Below, piece after piece: positions 61,860 through 64,000 of a stretch of 64,000 nucleotides of DNA; the first letter of the stretch is position 1; every line of letters begins with the position of its first letter. The translations under genes and the position numbers were made by a program. Source of the stretch: Glossina fuscipes (taxonomy: Eukaryota > Arthropoda > Insecta > Diptera > Glossinidae); the NCBI RefSeq assembly GCF_014805625.2, contig NW_023998453.1:680553-744552 (forward strand). The letters run 5' to 3'. Under the pieces are notes generated by a model that was given only the letters and a program-made list of their open reading frames with translations, was not told where the DNA came from and did not search any database.

Positions 61860-62045
61860 CGAACGATTTGGACAATTTTCGATAGTCCCATTTTTGCGAC
61901 CAGGTGAATGTTTAAAATAGATATTACACAGACGGGCATGCTGCAATCGGTTTAGAATTGATTGCTGATCGGGAATAGTATATACTTTATGGGGTCTGTG
62001 ATGACTCCATCTAGGTGTTCGAAACGTTTTTACAACATGAATTTA
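61860..62045 (+). repeat. Fly interspersed repeat, second copy of the 12.0-kb family
   Basis: Order: tttttgcgaccaggtgaatg, cacagacgggcatg, tgatcgggaatagtatata, ctttatggggtctgtgatg, tctaggtgttcg. This matches the copy at 11850-12125 block by block with substitutions. Confidence 0.6.
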
Positions 62046-62426
62046 CCGCTTCTCCCTTCAATCAAAGGTATAAAAAAAAAAGAGAAAAGAACAACAACAA
62101 CAACAACAATCGACCCCGAGAATTCAAAACAAATATAATAAATTTCTCTTCAAAGAGAGTTGAGAAGTTTATTCATTTATGTTTGATTCGTTTATGCTTT
62201 ATTTTCTCGCTTATTTTTTTTTTTTTTGAAATTTTCAATTTTTACATGCGTTCTGCATACATTGGCCATTAAAGTTATGGTCATGTAAAGATTATGGGTT
62301 TTGTCTGTGCTTTTCAAGTCACGAGAGAATTTTAAAAGTTGCGGCATTGTATGAATCATACTTTCAAGTAAATAAAACGAAATATTTTTAAAGTTCTGCA
62401 TTACAAAGATATTTTTAACAAAAACG

Positions 62427-62430
<4 letters not shown>

Positions 62431-62466
<36 letters not shown>
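62431..62466. repeat. (TA)n microsatellite
   Basis: About 17 TA units, continuing as imperfect TATG/TATC to about 62492. Confidence 0.9.
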
Positions 62467-62473
<7 letters not shown>

Positions 62474-64000
62474 GCATATATCTATATATATATACTTCAT
62501 ATTAGCATTCATTGTTAGCGGCGGCCATAGAAAAACAAAAACGGAGCAAAGATAATCAGAGATCGCAATAACAATGATTATACAAATAGATCTCTCTTTC
62601 AATTGGTTTTTATAGACCCGGAATCGGGGTAAAATCGATCCGCTCAATCAACTACATTGCTTTATCTTAAGGGAAAAAGCAGATACAAAAAAAGACACAA
62701 ATTGATTGAATAAAGATATTTTGCAAAAGAACATTTTGATGGATAAAGGATTATCATGACCTCATACAGGCTATGATTTGAAGCTCTATGCAATCAAGGT
62801 GACCGAAAAGTGACACAGTTCGAAAGTTTTTTTTTTTTTACTCACGAACTTTAATCATAAAGTAGTAAAAAACTCAAATCTTGTATTCCGATAGAGGCTC
62901 GCTTTTCGCTACTTCGTCCCAGGTAGCGCATTTTGATATGTCAACGCATATTATTTTAGACCAACCTTGATTATATAAAGCATTAAAACTGAGACTTTGC
63001 TGCCATACATACAAAAGCTTAGTTTCTATTCATTTAAAATGGAAGAAATGACGCCGGTTGCCTATAAATTTTGTTTTCTTGTTCGCGCTGCGAACAGCGG
63101 CGCACCTATGCGGTGAAACCACTAATCAAAATATTTGGTTTGGAAGGACATTATGATACAACTCTCTATTCTGTTGCCTCAAAATCACAGCAATTGGATC
63201 GTGTAAAGAAGACGTCAAAGGCAATCTTAAAAGGGATTTTCAAGGCAATTTTAAAAGGGATAGAAACCACGTGAGTTGATCGTAACTGTAATATAATAAA
63301 TAAGAAGATTATGGCTAAAGCTGTCAAACAGACTGTTAAGTATGACTACTCCTAGCAGTGATAATTTATTGAGCTTACTAGATGATAATGGCCATCTAAA
63401 TATGTTCGGTGGCATTTCAAGTGCATTTCGCATGATGCATGTGCTCAAAAGATAGGCCCATTTCTTCCAAATTTTCCATATTCAAGGCAATGCACTCGTG
63501 CATTAATCGATCTTTCTCAAAACATATTAAAATGTGCAAATGTTTTTTATATTATTTTTTTTAGAATACAATAGATAAAAATGGTCCGACCAATCCATAT
63601 TCAACAGCGATCGTCTTTCGGCCAAGCATATGAAATTTCATTAAATTATTTCAAAAATACCGTTAGATGGATATGAGAAAGACTGGCAAGATAAAATCAA
63701 ATCAGAAACTTATAATGAATCGATGGCTATATCAAGTCCTTCTGGATGTCGTATATATTCATACAAACCTGGTATATCTCGTAGCAAAAGTGGTGTAGGT
63801 AAGTTAAACTGACAAATGCTATAAGATAGGATAGGTGTATACCTCCGAAATACTTTTATGGCGGGAAAATTTTACCCCAAACTTCTTCAACTTTTGCCTG
63901 GCGAAATCACTTCAAATATTTATACCCTACACCACTTGTGGTACAGAATATACTGTAACATGCAAACAAGCTGAAGATAGACTAACTAATAGTCTTTGAC

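Larger units (their letters stand above)
56218..64000. other. Probable mask intron or upstream DNA
   Basis: No exon with a credible start codon for mask was found here. The stretch holds two mariner fragments, a CCA tract, interspersed repeats at 61.3-62.05 kb, a TA repeat at 62.43 kb and a repeat-type end (tataccctacaccac) at 63922-63936. Open frames such as 56674-56889, 60195-60398 and 63071-63274 have no recognised product. Confidence 0.4.

Noticed and set aside
62500..62545. Minus-strand ATG GCC GCC GCT as a possible mask start
   Set aside because: The frame stops after eight codons and no donor precedes the stop.
62192..62647. Minus-strand 151-codon frame with long Tyr/Ile run
   Set aside because: Created by the TA microsatellite at 62431-62466; the rest has no protein-like features.
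1..64000. CRISPR array, operon, prophage or other prokaryotic system
   Set aside because: The sequence has spliced animal genes, fly transposons and no regularly spaced repeats or prokaryotic gene order.

Overview
The window looks like nuclear DNA from a schizophoran, probably calyptrate, fly. It is AT-rich, with many A/T runs and microsatellites, short introns inside genes and long non-coding stretches between them. It carries mariner fragments, fly LINE remnants, a tRNA-derived SINE and degenerate interspersed repeats whose translations read as D/R/Q/T-rich strings. Genus and species cannot be fixed from this sequence. I see no bacterial operons, CRISPR array, rRNA gene or free-standing tRNA gene.

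Two genes are clear. beta-PheRS (cytosolic phenylalanyl-tRNA synthetase, beta subunit) is on the plus strand at 30022-31930, complete in three exons (596 codons plus stop). mask (multiple ankyrin repeats single KH domain; human relatives ANKHD1 and ANKRD17) is on the minus strand, with coding exons from about 56217 down to 40895 and a possible tiny last exon at 38062-38088. I joined 13 coding exons in frame; their phases match across every junction, and the candidate last exon also fits. The visible part encodes about 4,130 residues: an acidic N-terminal stretch, about 15 ankyrin repeats, a very long glutamine-rich linker, about 10 more ankyrin repeats, a basic coiled coil, one KH domain and a low-complexity C-terminal region. 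The start codon of mask was not found and probably lies in an exon beyond 56.2 kb or outside the window. The two genes point towards each other, and the AT-rich 32.0-38.1 kb between them is probably mostly the mask 3' untranslated region.

Layout: 1-29.2 kb has no convincing full gene. It holds repeats, a mariner fragment (4.8-5.1 kb), a retrotransposon gag-like zinc-knuckle remnant (11.2-11.4 kb), a LINE 3' end (27.56-27.78 kb), three SINE copies (19.8, 21.35 and 23.85 kb) and, at 1.4-2.9 kb on the minus strand, a few short exon-like segments that could be the 3' end of an unidentified gene. A possible non-coding first exon of a minus-strand gene lies at 29.2-29.3 kb, back to back with beta-PheRS. 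30.0-31.9 kb is beta-PheRS. 38.1-56.2 kb is mask, with a SINE in its putative last intron and a 228-bp insertion with a perfect 11-bp target duplication in the intron before exon 13. 56.2-64.0 kb is probably mask intron or upstream DNA and carries two mariner fragments and several degenerate repeats.

The two genes are not a pathway. One is a translation housekeeping enzyme and the other a large scaffold/RNA-binding protein known in Drosophila for receptor tyrosine kinase and Hippo/Yorkie signalling. I did not find a clearly new biological system. The points most worth checking are the unassigned exon-like cluster at 1.4-2.9 kb, the predicted eight-residue terminal exon of mask, the SINE family and the 228-bp inserted element.
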